NCBI GenBank assembly: GCA_902802515.1
Contig: CADCMM010000006.1
Location: 1-59,813 of the forward strand
Reading direction: 5' to 3'
Length of the DNA: 59,813 nucleotides
Source: an uncultured Lachnospiraceae bacterium
Lineage (GTDB): Bacteria > Bacillota > Clostridia > Lachnospirales > Lachnospiraceae
Below are positions 36,033-44,494 of the stretch, one piece after another. The number at the start of each line of letters is the position of its first letter. The first letter of the stretch is position 1. Under the pieces are notes generated by a model. That model was not told where the DNA came from and searched no databases. It worked only from the letters and a program-made list of their open reading frames with translations. The translations under genes were made by a program, and so were the position numbers.

Positions 36033-36754
36033 GCGAGCACCCCCAATATCCAATAAATCACGGTCGCTGCCACCAGAAGAAAGAAAGCCCAGTCCGCCCA
36101 GCCAAATCCAATATGGCAGATGTTCGTCCGTTTTTTTTGTTTCCCAAGTCCTCTCGTGAGTGCGGAGGCTGATAGTTCTTCCCCGATCTTCGCCGTACAG
36201 GTGATCATGGGGACAACACGGTACTCCAGCATCTTTCCGGCTTTCCCGCCGCCGAAGCGGATACCCCGTATCTTCATCGCTGCGCGGATGGAAGCATTCT
36301 CCTCACGAATCGTGGGGAAGAGGCGGAACATAACACACATGGGGATTGTCAGCGCATCCGGCATATGCAGCTTATCCATAGCCGCCTTAAATTCACTGAC
36401 CGTGGTCGTACCCACCACATACACGCCGGTCAGATAAGCCGGAAGAAACCGGTTAATGATCATGATGATAATCAGCAGGATGCTGGCAAGTGCACCATTT
36501 GCGTATGGAAATACGGTGTACTCCAAAAAGTAAATCGAGCCGAGAACAAGCAATCCCACGATACAGGTCATATACCGCTTCGCCGTAAGCAAGAGCAAAA
36601 AAGGAAGGATGGCAAACACGACTCGAAAGGCAAACAGCCGATCTCCCCCGGTTGTCGCAAGAACAAGAACTGCTTCCACAAAAATCAGAAGCAGTTTTGT
36701 TCTGGGATCGAGAAGGCTCTTATTTCTACGTGGTGTCCATGTATCCTCGCTCAT
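36029..36754 (-). CDS. ecfT: ECF transporter transmembrane coupling protein EcfT
   Basis: 241 residues, about five to six helices, CbiQ/EcfT family. The coupling motif with Ala-Arg-Gly appears as ASALTRGLG near 195-203, and AAMKIRGIRFGG is the first ARG-like element. It lies between the S-component-like gene and the double ATPase, each coupled by overlap, forming a complete ECF order S-T-A. Confidence 0.9.
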   Translation of the reverse strand: MSEDTWTPRRNKSLLDPRTKLLLIFVEAVLVLATTGGDRLFAFRVVFAILPFLLLLTAKRYMTCIVGLLVLGSIYFLEYTVFPYANGALASILLIIIMIINRFLPAYLTGVYVVGTTTVSEFKAAMDKLHMPDALTIPMCVMFRLFPTIREENASIRAAMKIRGIRFGGGKAGKMLEYRVVPMITCTAKIGEELSASALTRGLGKQKKRTNICHIGFGWADWAFFLLVAATVIYWILGVLA

Positions 36755-37316
36755 GCAATGCCCGCCCTCTCAAAATGCTTTTTCAGAAGAGCCTTGCCCA
36801 AAAGTCCGCCGATAATGCCGCACACAAAAGTCGCGATCAGCAGGGCAAAAAACATCCAATTGGGCGTAAACTTCATCACAGCGTCTATGTACTCCTGCCC
36901 ATAGCTGGTTCTGCCCGCAAAATACTGTTCTCTCTGCAGGAAGAGCGGCAGATAGTTTCCACAGGACCAAAGAGGAAATACTCCGGCCGCCAGAACAGCA
37001 GAACGCATGCTCTTATAACCGCCGCTCCAATAAACCAGTTCAGCGATAATTCCTGTCAGAATGGAGAAGGGAATGGGCATCCACGTCATACCGGTGACAA
37101 ACATCAAGAGAGCACAGCCGCTACGCCCGGTGATTTCACCCTGTCGAACGCCTTGATTACGACACCGGAAAGCAAGATGCCCGCGACGATCTGATAGCAG
37201 ACAAACATGATCGGATGCACCGCTCCAATAAAGCAGGTAATGGCCGTTCCAGCCATATACAGTGCCAGATATAACAGCATCCACAAAGCATTCTTTCCGT
37301 TCCATTTGTTTTCCAT
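36751..37316 (-). pseudogene. MptD/Trep_Strep-type ECF S component, frameshifted
   Basis: The first 70 residues (MENKWNGKNALWMLLYLALY ... FDRVKSPGVAAVLS) end at a TGA near 37104. The rest of the protein (ALLMFVTGMTWMPIPFSILTG ... KALLKKHFERAGIA) continues in another frame from about 37120. Joined, they give one membrane protein of about 188 residues with the Trep_Strep/MptD layout. No long homopolymer lies at the break. The start follows AAAGGAG and the operator at 37348. It is either a real loss of the substrate-binding subunit or a one-base sequence error. Confidence 0.75.
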
Positions 37317-37347
37317 AATTTCATAACTCCTTTAGCAAATTATTTTT

Positions 37348-37363
37348 GTTAGTTTTAGCTAAC
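37348..37363. promoter_or_regulatory. GTTAG-N6-CTAAC operator before the ECF/AraC/ABC operon
   Basis: GTTAG-TTTTAG-CTAAC, with TATAGA (37371-37366 on the minus strand) next to it as a possible -10. A second, different perfect palindrome, AAGTACGC-CGAT-GCGTACTT (37379-37398), lies just upstream and may bind a regulator such as the TetR protein whose remnant is next door. Confidence 0.65.
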
Positions 37364-37447
37364 CTTCTATACAACAGGAAGTACGCCGATGCGTACTTTC
37401 ACTGCTGCCTGATAAACAAGGCGAAATATTATATGGTTGTTCCGATA

Positions 37448-37802
37448 CTACAAACCATAGAGCTTCTTCATGCCCGGATACAAAAACTCCTTGATAAAGG
37501 CGATATGCTTCTCCGCTTTTTCGCGGGGCATATCATGCCGGATGATCTCCGTAAGGGCTCTGACATATAGCGTCGCCACTAGATGCCACTGTTCATCCGT
37601 CATGGGTATCGGATTGCCGCCTGCTTTTTGCCGCGACGCTGCAAACTCTTTCGATGAGATTTCTTCTTTCATGATGAGCTGCTCTTCTAAATCACCGTAC
37701 CTTGATCCGGCAGAGTCTGCCATACTCCGTAAGAGTCTCATCCACGAGGGATGCGAACATATCCTCTTTATCCTTGTAGTGCCGGTAAAGCCCCGCAACC
37801 AT
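37448..37802 (-). pseudogene. TetR-family regulator remnant
   Basis: From 37802 the minus strand reads MVAGLYRHYKDKEDMFASLV-DETLTEYGRL, the end of a TetR helix-turn-helix and the next helices. It then meets a stop; the ligand domain (EEISSKEFAASRQKAGG ... EFLYPGMKKLYGL) continues in another frame. The first ~35 residues of the DNA-binding domain are missing. Thus it has a 5' truncation and a frameshift. Confidence 0.75.
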
Positions 37803-37927
37803 GTTCAAAAAAAGTTTACATTCTGCAAGCACTCTTCGCTATCACAAAATTAGTATTGAGGCAGAATAATGGCTCTCTGCCGGATTGACAAGGAGCCGAT
37901 CTCGTTACTTTTGTTTCTTTTGGATGA

Positions 37928-38240
37928 TTATTTCCGAAGAATATTGATGTCATGCGTACCGGTTGAGAGGAACTCTGTGCGATTTTCGACACTTGTGAAC
38001 CCGCTGGCTTCGGCCAGCTGCTTCACTTGCCCCTTGGTCATTGCCATCGGCATGCCCTGCATGTCGTAGGTCAGATAGCCGAGTACCATTTCCCACGGAT
38101 CGGAGACGTCCGGTTCAATGCCTTCGTTCACACAAAGAACCACGCCGCCATCCGCGGCAACGGACAAAATGCGGCGGCCGCCCAAATCATAACAAACAGC
38201 ATGGCGCACATCGTGAGCACACTAGCGCAGTACTGCTATT
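37928..38240 (-). pseudogene. Deletion fusion: membrane-protein start joined to methyltransferase end
   Basis: Near 38240-38150 one frame reads VLT-MCAMLFVMIWAAAAFCPLP, almost identical to the start of the 163-residue membrane protein at 53928-54419. From about 38150 another frame gives the C-terminal third of a SAM methyltransferase (GGVVLCVNEGIEPD ... LAEASGFTSVENRTEFL). A large deletion seems to have joined two neighbours of a once complete cassette. Confidence 0.7.
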
Positions 38241-38254
38241 GCTGCCACCCTTTC

Positions 38255-39160
38255 TCAAATCGATTGAATTAACCGAAGCGTTTCATTGTAGCTCATTTTG
38301 CTTTCCGGGAAGACTGGCATGCAGGAATAGGCATGCATCATATTCTTTGTAATTTCAATATGCAGCCGATCCGCTGATCCGCTTTTCTCAAAGGCTCTCT
38401 GATAAAGCGGCGCATTCCCAGCCAACATTTCTTCCCCATAGTAAAGATAAGTCGGCGGAGCATTCCGAAAATCCCCTTGCGCAGGGTAAAGAAGCCAACC
38501 GGGAATTGGCCCGTCGTGCGGTATAATTTTCTCCACAACACGAAGATCCGCTTCCGAAAACATCGGATCCCGCTTTTCGTAGGCCCGCATGAGCGCCCAG
38601 TCTTCTTCCGTATCCGGTGTACCGCCGGGAGAATGGGCAAGAAGAAGTCCCGGCATTGGAATATCCAGCTGTCTTTGATTGATGCTGTTGATAATCTGAA
38701 GGGCAAAGAAGCCGCCCATGGATATGCCGGACAAAATGATCTTTTCCGGTGCAAACCGTTCGGTCATTCTCCGATAAATCTGCACCAGATAATCCACTGT
38801 CTCTGTAATCGAAACCTCCGTTATAGCCGGGTAGACCGGATACCACACTTGTGTGCCGGTTGCCGCAGCGTAATTTACAGCCATGGATCTCTGGGTCTTC
38901 CAGTTATTTGTAACTCCGCCGTAGATGTAAAGAATGGCCTTATCAGTATCTGATCTCTTCTTAGGGTCTATGATCAGGCACGGTTTCTCTGTATCCTGCA
39001 AAAGTGAGAATTTTGCCGTTCTGCTCTTCGGCACGGAAAAGACAAAGGCAGCATTTTCTTTTTCTGCTTTCTTTTTGCTCTTATCGATATCTGCAAAAGA
39101 TCCTTTTCCTAGCTGAATCACCCGGAGGATCGCCATCGCTACATTACCTGACAAACTCAT
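38255..39160 (-). CDS. Alpha/beta hydrolase (hormone-sensitive-lipase-like)
   Basis: 301 residues. The nucleophile elbow is LSGISMGGFF (Ser about 147), an oxyanion region is ILYIYGGVTNNW, the catalytic Asp/His are likely in the C-terminal part (MMHAYSCMP for His). It lacks a signal peptide and resembles acetyl esterases. The first 40 residues (MSLSGNVAMAILRVIQLGKG ...) match the start of the broken hydrolase at 46053-46729, so the two are paralogs. The natural substrate is unknown; siderophore esters are one possibility given the context (inference). Confidence 0.85.
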   Translation of the reverse strand: MSLSGNVAMAILRVIQLGKGSFADIDKSKKKAEKENAAFVFSVPKSRTAKFSLLQDTEKPCLIIDPKKRSDTDKAILYIYGGVTNNWKTQRSMAVNYAAATGTQVWYPVYPAITEVSITETVDYLVQIYRRMTERFAPEKIILSGISMGGFFALQIINSINQRQLDIPMPGLLLAHSPGGTPDTEEDWALMRAYEKRDPMFSEADLRVVEKIIPHDGPIPGWLLYPAQGDFRNAPPTYLYYGEEMLAGNAPLYQRAFEKSGSADRLHIEITKNMMHAYSCMPVFPESKMSYNETLRLIQSI

Positions 39161-39266
39161 AACTCTCTACATTCCTTCTTTCCCTTTTTTCAATACTGTC
39201 TAAATAAGCATAAAACTGATGATGGAGCTGCCGCATTTCATCCGGCGCTTTCATGGAGTGCTTCAT
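39144..39266 (-). CDS. Small 40-residue protein
   Basis: A 40-codon frame starts at an ATG preceded by an excellent site, TAAAGGAGGAAAA, and overlaps the start of the hydrolase gene. The product is hydrophilic and charged (MKHSMKAPDEMRQLHHQFYA, then YLDSIEKRERRNVESYEFVR). It may be a real small protein or a leader that couples translation of the hydrolase. Confidence 0.5.
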   Translation of the reverse strand: MKHSMKAPDEMRQLHHQFYAYLDSIEKRERRNVESYEFVR

Positions 39267-39281
39267 CTTGGTTTTCCTCCT

Positions 39282-39623
39282 TTACGCCAGTGCCCTGCCG
39301 AGGGATCTGCATTCTTCCAGGGCATCATCTCCCGGAGCATCGTTCGCCATGACGCTGTCGACAGCAAGATTCGCACCTGCTGAATTGCATCTCGCCTCCC
39401 AGTCTCTCATAGGGCGGAATCCGTCCTCGAAATACTCATCCAAAAGATTTTTTATATAACCTGTCGGTATCCGCAAGCCTCGAAAAGCGTAATCCCTGCC
39501 CTTTAGATAGCATATATGCTCATCCTTATCCTGACCGCAATATACGCATGATGTCCCATTCGGCAGAAAGATGTATTCAATCTGCCTGAAGCCATTTGAC
39601 CACCCTTCTACGCAATCGACCAA
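39282..39623 (-). CDS. Uncharacterised protein with a CxxC pair
   Basis: 113 residues from a TTG start that overlaps the end of the ABC gene by 16 bases; no ATG is available. It contains TSCVYCGQDKDEHICYLKG, possibly a small metal site, and no membrane segment. The stop codon runs straight into the AGGAGG of the next small gene, as expected in a coding operon. I do not recognise the family, and the start is uncertain. Confidence 0.5.
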   Translation of the reverse strand: MVDCVEGWSNGFRQIEYIFLPNGTSCVYCGQDKDEHICYLKGRDYAFRGLRIPTGYIKNLLDEYFEDGFRPMRDWEARCNSAGANLAVDSVMANDAPGDDALEECRSLGRALA

Positions 39624-41386
39624 TTTTGCCCCTCTGTCTGGAGACGTACCATCTCGGCAAAAATGCCGCCGCGTTCCATCAGCTCCGTGGGCGAACCCTG
39701 CTCGGCTACGCCGCCATCTGACAGCACCACAATCTTATTTGCACCTGCGACCGTGCGCATACGATGGGCAATGACCATGACTGTCTTGTCCTTGATGAGG
39801 CGGGACAATGCGACCTGCACCTTCGTCTCATTTTCCACATCGAGAGATGCCGTGGCTTCATCCAGCAGGATAATCGGCGCGTCTTTCAGGAATGCTCTCG
39901 CTATAGAGATACGCTGTCGCTCGCCGCCGGAAAGCTCACTGCCATTCTCGCCGATGACGGTTTCATAGCCGTTCGGAAGCGCCCGCACGAATTCATCGCA
40001 ATTGGCAAGCCGAGCTGCATTTAGCACTTCCTCGTCTGTAGCATCCTTTTTACCCACGCGGATGTTCTCCATGACCGTATTGTTAAACAGCGTGACATCC
40101 TGGAATACGATGGAGAACGAGCCGAGCAGCGTTTCAGGATCGACCGTGGATACATCGACGCCGCCGACCGTTACCTTGCCCCTGTCCGCATCCCAGAAGC
40201 GGGCAGCCAAACGGCTGACGGTTGTCTTGCCACCGCCGGAGGGCCCCACAAGTGCTGTGACCTCGCCCTGCTTCGCAGTAAAGGACACGTCGGAAAGTAC
40301 GGTTTTCTCATCCTCGTAGGAGAATCCGGCATGGTCAAAGACGATATCGTAACCTTTCGGCACGAAATCGGCGGAGCCGGCCTGTTCCATCGTGTTATTG
40401 ATTTCATTCATGCGGTCTACGTTGACCTGCAGTGCATTGATCGCAGCCAGATTAATGAGCGTGCCGCTCATCGGCTCATAAAGCCTGGACGCCACCAGCA
40501 GGAAGCAGAAGAACTGCATAATTGTCAGATTCCCGCCGATCAGCATGGTTCCGCCCACGAGTGCTACCGTACCGATGCCGAATTTCAAAAGCATCTGCGC
40601 GGAAACCACGAACATGGCAGTTCCAAGTTCACTGCCGATCGCTCTCTTTTCAAGCGCATCGATCTTCCCATCAAGCCCTTTTAAGTATTCGTTTTCCGCG
40701 TTATTGCTTTTTAAATCACGGGAGGTTTCAATAAACTCCTGCACACCCTCGTTCAAATCAACCTGCGCCTCTCTCTGCTTGCGTGAGAAGTGATTCTGCA
40801 CGTTCTTGGACGTCAGCACGATGATCAGAGCCACCGGGATCGGCCACACCGCCGCAAGAGCCATTTTCCACTGGAAGAAAAACAATCCGATGCTGATGAT
40901 CAGTGTGGAAACAATGCTGCCATAATACTGCGGAATCATATGGGAGCCAGCGTGCTCCAGCACCTCAGAGTCAGACATAATGGTGCTTGTGAGGTCAGCC
41001 AGATCCCTCTTGGCAAAAAACGAGAGCGGAAGCTTGCGCAGCTTCTCCGCAAGAGAGATTCTTCTCGCCGCCGATTCTTTGTAGGTTGCCTTGTATGCCG
41101 TGTTGTACTGCCAGATGCTTGTTAGAACGATAAGTATCAGGCACAGGGCGATACCGCCGATATAGAACCCCGTTCGGCTTTGCAGATTCACGCCATCGAT
41201 ATAGTCTCCCGTTGCCTCAGCATGCAGGGAAATGCTCCGGTGGAGCGTTTCATCGCAGAAGAGATACAGGAGCGTGACAGGGAACATCAACGCAAGATTC
41301 TGCGCTACCACTGACAAGATGCCGAGGATCATTTCCTTTGCGCCCTGGTCAGACAGGGCAAATTTATTCTTGAAATATGTTTTCAT
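39608..41386 (-). CDS. ABC transporter, fused membrane and ATPase domains (second of TetR-linked pair)
   Basis: 592 residues from the ATG at 41386, which has AGGAGG and an ATGA overlap with the upstream gene; the frame extends 43 codons upstream through the GC-rich repeat. Six helices are followed by GPSGGGKTT, LSGGERQR, IILLDEATASLD and an H-loop. It pairs with the next gene upstream. Same general class as the pair at 29924-33501. Confidence 0.92.
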   Translation of the reverse strand: MKTYFKNKFALSDQGAKEMILGILSVVAQNLALMFPVTLLYLFCDETLHRSISLHAEATGDYIDGVNLQSRTGFYIGGIALCLILIVLTSIWQYNTAYKATYKESAARRISLAEKLRKLPLSFFAKRDLADLTSTIMSDSEVLEHAGSHMIPQYYGSIVSTLIISIGLFFFQWKMALAAVWPIPVALIIVLTSKNVQNHFSRKQREAQVDLNEGVQEFIETSRDLKSNNAENEYLKGLDGKIDALEKRAIGSELGTAMFVVSAQMLLKFGIGTVALVGGTMLIGGNLTIMQFFCFLLVASRLYEPMSGTLINLAAINALQVNVDRMNEINNTMEQAGSADFVPKGYDIVFDHAGFSYEDEKTVLSDVSFTAKQGEVTALVGPSGGGKTTVSRLAARFWDADRGKVTVGGVDVSTVDPETLLGSFSIVFQDVTLFNNTVMENIRVGKKDATDEEVLNAARLANCDEFVRALPNGYETVIGENGSELSGGERQRISIARAFLKDAPIILLDEATASLDVENETKVQVALSRLIKDKTVMVIAHRMRTVAGANKIVVLSDGGVAEQGSPTELMERGGIFAEMVRLQTEGQNWSIA

Positions 41387-43248
41387 ACCGCTTCCTCCTT
41401 TGTATCGCCCCCTCGCTCCGCTCGGCGGCATTTCGTCGCGGGCATGGAAAATTCGCCTTCGACGAAGCCCGCTCCTCCTACCTTCCAGCTGATCGCGCTC
41501 TGGTATTCCTTCCACATCGTGCTGTAAAGCCCGTCCTTTTTGACCAGTTCATCATGCTTACCTGTCTCCACGACCTCGCCGTGGTCGAGAACGTAGATCT
41601 TATCCGCATTGCGAATGGTGGAAAGCCGATGCGCAATCATGATAACTGTGCTGTGCTTCGTCAGTTCCGTGAACGCTTTCTGCACCAACACTTCATTCTC
41701 AGGATCGGCAAAGGCCGTAGCTTCATCGAGGATGACAACGGGAGCCTTCTTCAAAATTGCCCTTGCGATGGCGATGCGCTGCTGCTCACCGCCGGAAAGA
41801 TAGGTGCCTTCCGAACCAAGCACGGTATTCACTCCTTGCGGGAGTCGTTCGATAATATCGTCACACTGCGCAGCAGACAGCGCGTCCCGAATTTCCGCAT
41901 CCGCAGCATTCGGCTTTGCGATGCGCAGGTTATCTGCAATCGAACGCTTTAGGAGTCTGGAGTCCTGGAACACATAGGAAACCGTGTTCATCAGTTCGTC
42001 CTTGCCGATGTTCTTCACATCTACGCCGCCAATCTTGACGCTTCCTTCCTGCGCATCAAAGAACCGGGAGATCAACCCTGCCACTGTGGTCTTGCCGCTG
42101 CCGGATGGTCCGACCAAAGCCACGATCTGATCCTTATCCGCAGACAAGGAGAGGTTTTTAACTGCTGGATTCGCGTCTTCACTGTATCGATAGGTCACAT
42201 CTTTGATTTCCACATACGCGCCGGACGGCGTCTTTTTGTCCTTTGCCTCGGCAAGCGGCTGAATATCCAGGATGGAATTCACTCTCGCGATAGCGTCATC
42301 GATCTTCATGCTGTTTTCCGACATGAACATCACCCGCATCATTGTGGTGGTGATGATGGGTGTGAAAATCACGTAGAACAGGAAGTTTACCAGAATGTCT
42401 GTCGTCGCTGCACCGCCCCGTGAGAGGAAGAGTGTCAGCCCAATTAGGAATGCGAATGCCGAGTTGATGAACATGGTAAACAATATCATAGAGCTTCGGC
42501 ACTCGAAGGTATATTTCAGGCAGAAATTGCCGTAGTCATCGATGGATTTCTTAAACCTGTGGAAGGAAAAGACCGTCTGCCCAAAGGTCTTAACCACGGG
42601 GATACCCCGCACATATTCCACCGCTTCATTGCTCATATTTTCCAATGCGTTCTGATACTGCCGCATATCCTCCGCCATCGCGGGTCCCGCCATGCGGAAC
42701 ATCATGATAAAGGCGAGAATGATGGGAACGATGCATGCAATGCCGAACCGCCAGTCGTAGATGAACAGCATCACGACCATCGCCAGCGGCGTCACGATTG
42801 CCTGCGCCATATCCGGCAGATTGTGGGCAAGCAGTGTCTCCGTGCTGGACGTCGCCTCCGTCACGATGCGGCGCACACGGCCTGTTCCCATCTCGTCCGC
42901 AAAGCCGATAGGAAGCTTTGCGATGTGGTGCAGCAGGTCTTTTTTCATGTTGCCGGCAACGCGGAACGCCGCAACATGGGAGCACATCAGGGCTCCGAAG
43001 TAGACCAGCATGTAAATCAGGGAGAAAACGACCGCCATCCAGCCATTATGTGTAATATTTGTTGCTGCTTTAAAATCGGGAGCGACCTCGATCACCTCCT
43101 TGATGATCCGCCAGAGGTACACAAACGGCATGAGTGCCAGCACCCCCGTAACAGCGGACAAAAGTAGTGACAGATACGTCAGCGCCTTATGTCCTCCCGC
43201 ATAGCCCATCAGCACTGAAAATGCTGATGGTTTTTTCTGTTCTTTCAT
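41383..43248 (-). CDS. ABC transporter, fused membrane and ATPase domains (first of TetR-linked pair)
   Basis: 621 residues: six helices (about 20-310), ATPase domain with [29 protein letters not shown]. The last ~30 residues (GGAGFVEGEFSMPATKCRRA ...) are encoded by the GC-rich repeat at 41401-41480, so a repeat insertion has rewritten the C-terminus. The operon starts after a GTTAG-type operator and follows a TetR gene. Confidence 0.92.
   Translation of the reverse strand: MKEQKKPSAFSVLMGYAGGHKALTYLSLLLSAVTGVLALMPFVYLWRIIKEVIEVAPDFKAATNITHNGWMAVVFSLIYMLVYFGALMCSHVAAFRVAGNMKKDLLHHIAKLPIGFADEMGTGRVRRIVTEATSSTETLLAHNLPDMAQAIVTPLAMVVMLFIYDWRFGIACIVPIILAFIMMFRMAGPAMAEDMRQYQNALENMSNEAVEYVRGIPVVKTFGQTVFSFHRFKKSIDDYGNFCLKYTFECRSSMILFTMFINSAFAFLIGLTLFLSRGGAATTDILVNFLFYVIFTPIITTTMMRVMFMSENSMKIDDAIARVNSILDIQPLAEAKDKKTPSGAYVEIKDVTYRYSEDANPAVKNLSLSADKDQIVALVGPSGSGKTTVAGLISRFFDAQEGSVKIGGVDVKNIGKDELMNTVSYVFQDSRLLKRSIADNLRIAKPNAADAEIRDALSAAQCDDIIERLPQGVNTVLGSEGTYLSGGEQQRIAIARAILKKAPVVILDEATAFADPENEVLVQKAFTELTKHSTVIMIAHRLSTIRNADKIYVLDHGEVVETGKHDELVKKDGLYSTMWKEYQSAISWKVGGAGFVEGEFSMPATKCRRAERGGDTKEEAV
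41401..41480. repeat. GC-rich dispersed repeat, copy 2 (within an ABC gene)
   Basis: Shares AGGAGCGGGCTTCGT, ATGCCCGCGACGA, TGCCGCCGA and GAGGGGGCGATAC with the copy at 33523-33600. It overlaps the 3' end of one ABC gene and ends at the ribosome site of the next. Both copies are oriented the same way and lie just upstream of an ABC-transporter start codon. Confidence 0.75.
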
Positions 43249-43311
43249 AAAGTAACAGCTCCTTTCCTTAGTTTTGGCCGCATGGCCAAGATGGTATCCT
43301 TTAGGGTTTCT

Positions 43312-43327
43312 GTTAGACTCAGCTAAC
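43312..43327. promoter_or_regulatory. GTTAG-N6-CTAAC operator before the TetR-linked ABC pair
   Basis: GTTAG-ACTCAG-CTAAC, 64 bases upstream of the ABC start codon. I do not see a convincing -35/-10 pair next to it. Confidence 0.6.
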
Positions 43328-43344
43328 CAAGTTTCGCTTTTTAT

Positions 43345-43362
43345 GGGGACCCTGGCGTCCCC
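43345..43362 (-). terminator. Weak hairpin after the TetR gene
   Basis: GGGGAC-GCCAGG-GTCCCC on the minus strand, followed by ATAAAAAG. The U-tract is poor, so termination may be partial. Confidence 0.35.
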
Positions 43363-43384
43363 ATGAAATGTACTTATGATGTTT

Positions 43385-44005
43385 TCAAAGACCCATCAGT
43401 GCTTTCCATCCCGCAGTGTAGAAATCGTGAAGCTGCCCAACGCACTTAAGAGCCTTTTCTTTCGGCACATCGTGGAATACAAGCTCCAGCATTCCTTCGA
43501 ACATCCCGCTCGTAATGCTATGCTCCAGCTCCGGTTCAACATCCGTTCCCATCGGATGTCCAAGCTCCGCCATGTGTCTCTCAAACTCATGCGTGCTGTC
43601 AATCTCCCGCTGCGTCAGCTCATGCAGCAGGTTCTCATATTTGGTGCCGGAGGATGCCGTCAGGAGCAGCCTGAACTCAGTCAGGTGCTGATACATATAC
43701 TCGACCATCGCCGCCATGCATTCCCCACCAATATCGCCCATATGCTCTTTCTGCTCTTCCTTGCTCATTTTCCAGAAAGTCTCCAGCGCATCATCGTACA
43801 TCTGCAGGATATGGTTGTAATGCTCTCCGACAAGGGCATCATAAAGTTCCTCTTTGCTGCTGTAATACCAGTAAAAGGAACCCGTCGTGACGCCCGCTTC
43901 CTTGACTATGTTCCGGAGGGATGCGTCTCGGAAGCCCTTGTCCAGAAACTCAGACGTGGCTATTTCGTGAATCCGATCCCTTGTCGCTTTCTCGCCTTTG
44001 ATCAA
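43385..44005 (-). CDS. TetR-family repressor
   Basis: 206 residues. The N-terminal helix-turn-helix (about 7-50; ATRDRIHEIATSEFLDKGFR, TTGSFYWYYSSKEELYDALV) is complete, followed by an all-helical ligand domain. Two copies of a TAAC-AGC-GTTA operator overlap its own promoter, so it most likely represses itself and perhaps the ABC pair downstream. The ligand is unknown. Confidence 0.9.
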   Translation of the reverse strand: MIKGEKATRDRIHEIATSEFLDKGFRDASLRNIVKEAGVTTGSFYWYYSSKEELYDALVGEHYNHILQMYDDALETFWKMSKEEQKEHMGDIGGECMAAMVEYMYQHLTEFRLLLTASSGTKYENLLHELTQREIDSTHEFERHMAELGHPMGTDVEPELEHSITSGMFEGMLELVFHDVPKEKALKCVGQLHDFYTAGWKALMGL

Positions 44006-44017
44006 TCTCTCACCTCC

Positions 44018-44067
44018 ATAACAGCGTTACTGTTTTTCAGTATATAACAGCGTTATGGGAAAGTCAA
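44018..44067 (-). promoter_or_regulatory. TetR promoter with two TAACAGCGTTA operators
   Basis: TTGACT (44067-44062), 17-base spacer, TATACT (44044-44039). One ATAACAGCGTTA copy lies in the spacer (44044-44055) and a second near the ribosome site (44018-44029). Classic autorepression layout. Confidence 0.75.
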
Positions 44068-44138
44068 GAGGCAAGGGGCAACTTTTTTGCTGCCCCCGCT
44101 CTTTTACAATCTGTTCAAATTTAGGTGCGCCTGCTCAC

Positions 44139-44494
44139 TTATCCAGCCAGGTTTTCCCCACAGAAAAGCTGGATACAGTCCTCAACCATTTTACGGTCAT
44201 AGTCCGCTGATATGCCGGACGGAAGCCAGTAAGCATAATTGCCGGAAATACACATTCCAATGATTGCAAAAATCTGATACATAATATCCCTTCTTTCTAT
44301 ATAACACGATGTGAACACTTTGCACAAGTGAAATATTCGCCGTCACAACTCCGAAAGATTCTCCAAGTGCCATATCAATTCTGCCATCCAGGTTGTTTCT
44401 GATATATTCCTCCATCGTTTCAACGGATGATTCTGTGCTCGTAAAGGTTATCGTCCCGTCATGTGTATGGGTAACAAGATGCTCGTGCTCATGC
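44139..44494 (-). pseudogene. Remnants: His-rich tail and TetR C-terminal fragment
   Basis: Directly after the DMT-like remnant, a different frame reads HEHEHEHLVTHTHDG and runs on without a start codon (MEEYIRNNLDGRIDMALGE ...). Near 44280-44139 another frame reads MYQIFAIIGMCISGNYAYWL-PSGISADYDRK-MVEDCIQLFCG, which looks like the end of a TetR-type ligand domain. No piece forms a whole gene. I read the stretch as debris of two or three genes; the TetR call is moderate. Confidence 0.45.

Noticed and set aside
38027..38846. Plus-strand and alternate-frame reading frames over the hydrolase region
   Set aside because: These are shadows of the minus-strand hydrolase and remnant genes, with no ribosome sites or family similarity.
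41387..41515. 43-residue N-terminal extension of the ABC protein at 39608
   Set aside because: The extension is the translated GC-rich repeat; the ATG at 41386 has AGGAGG and the usual N-terminus.
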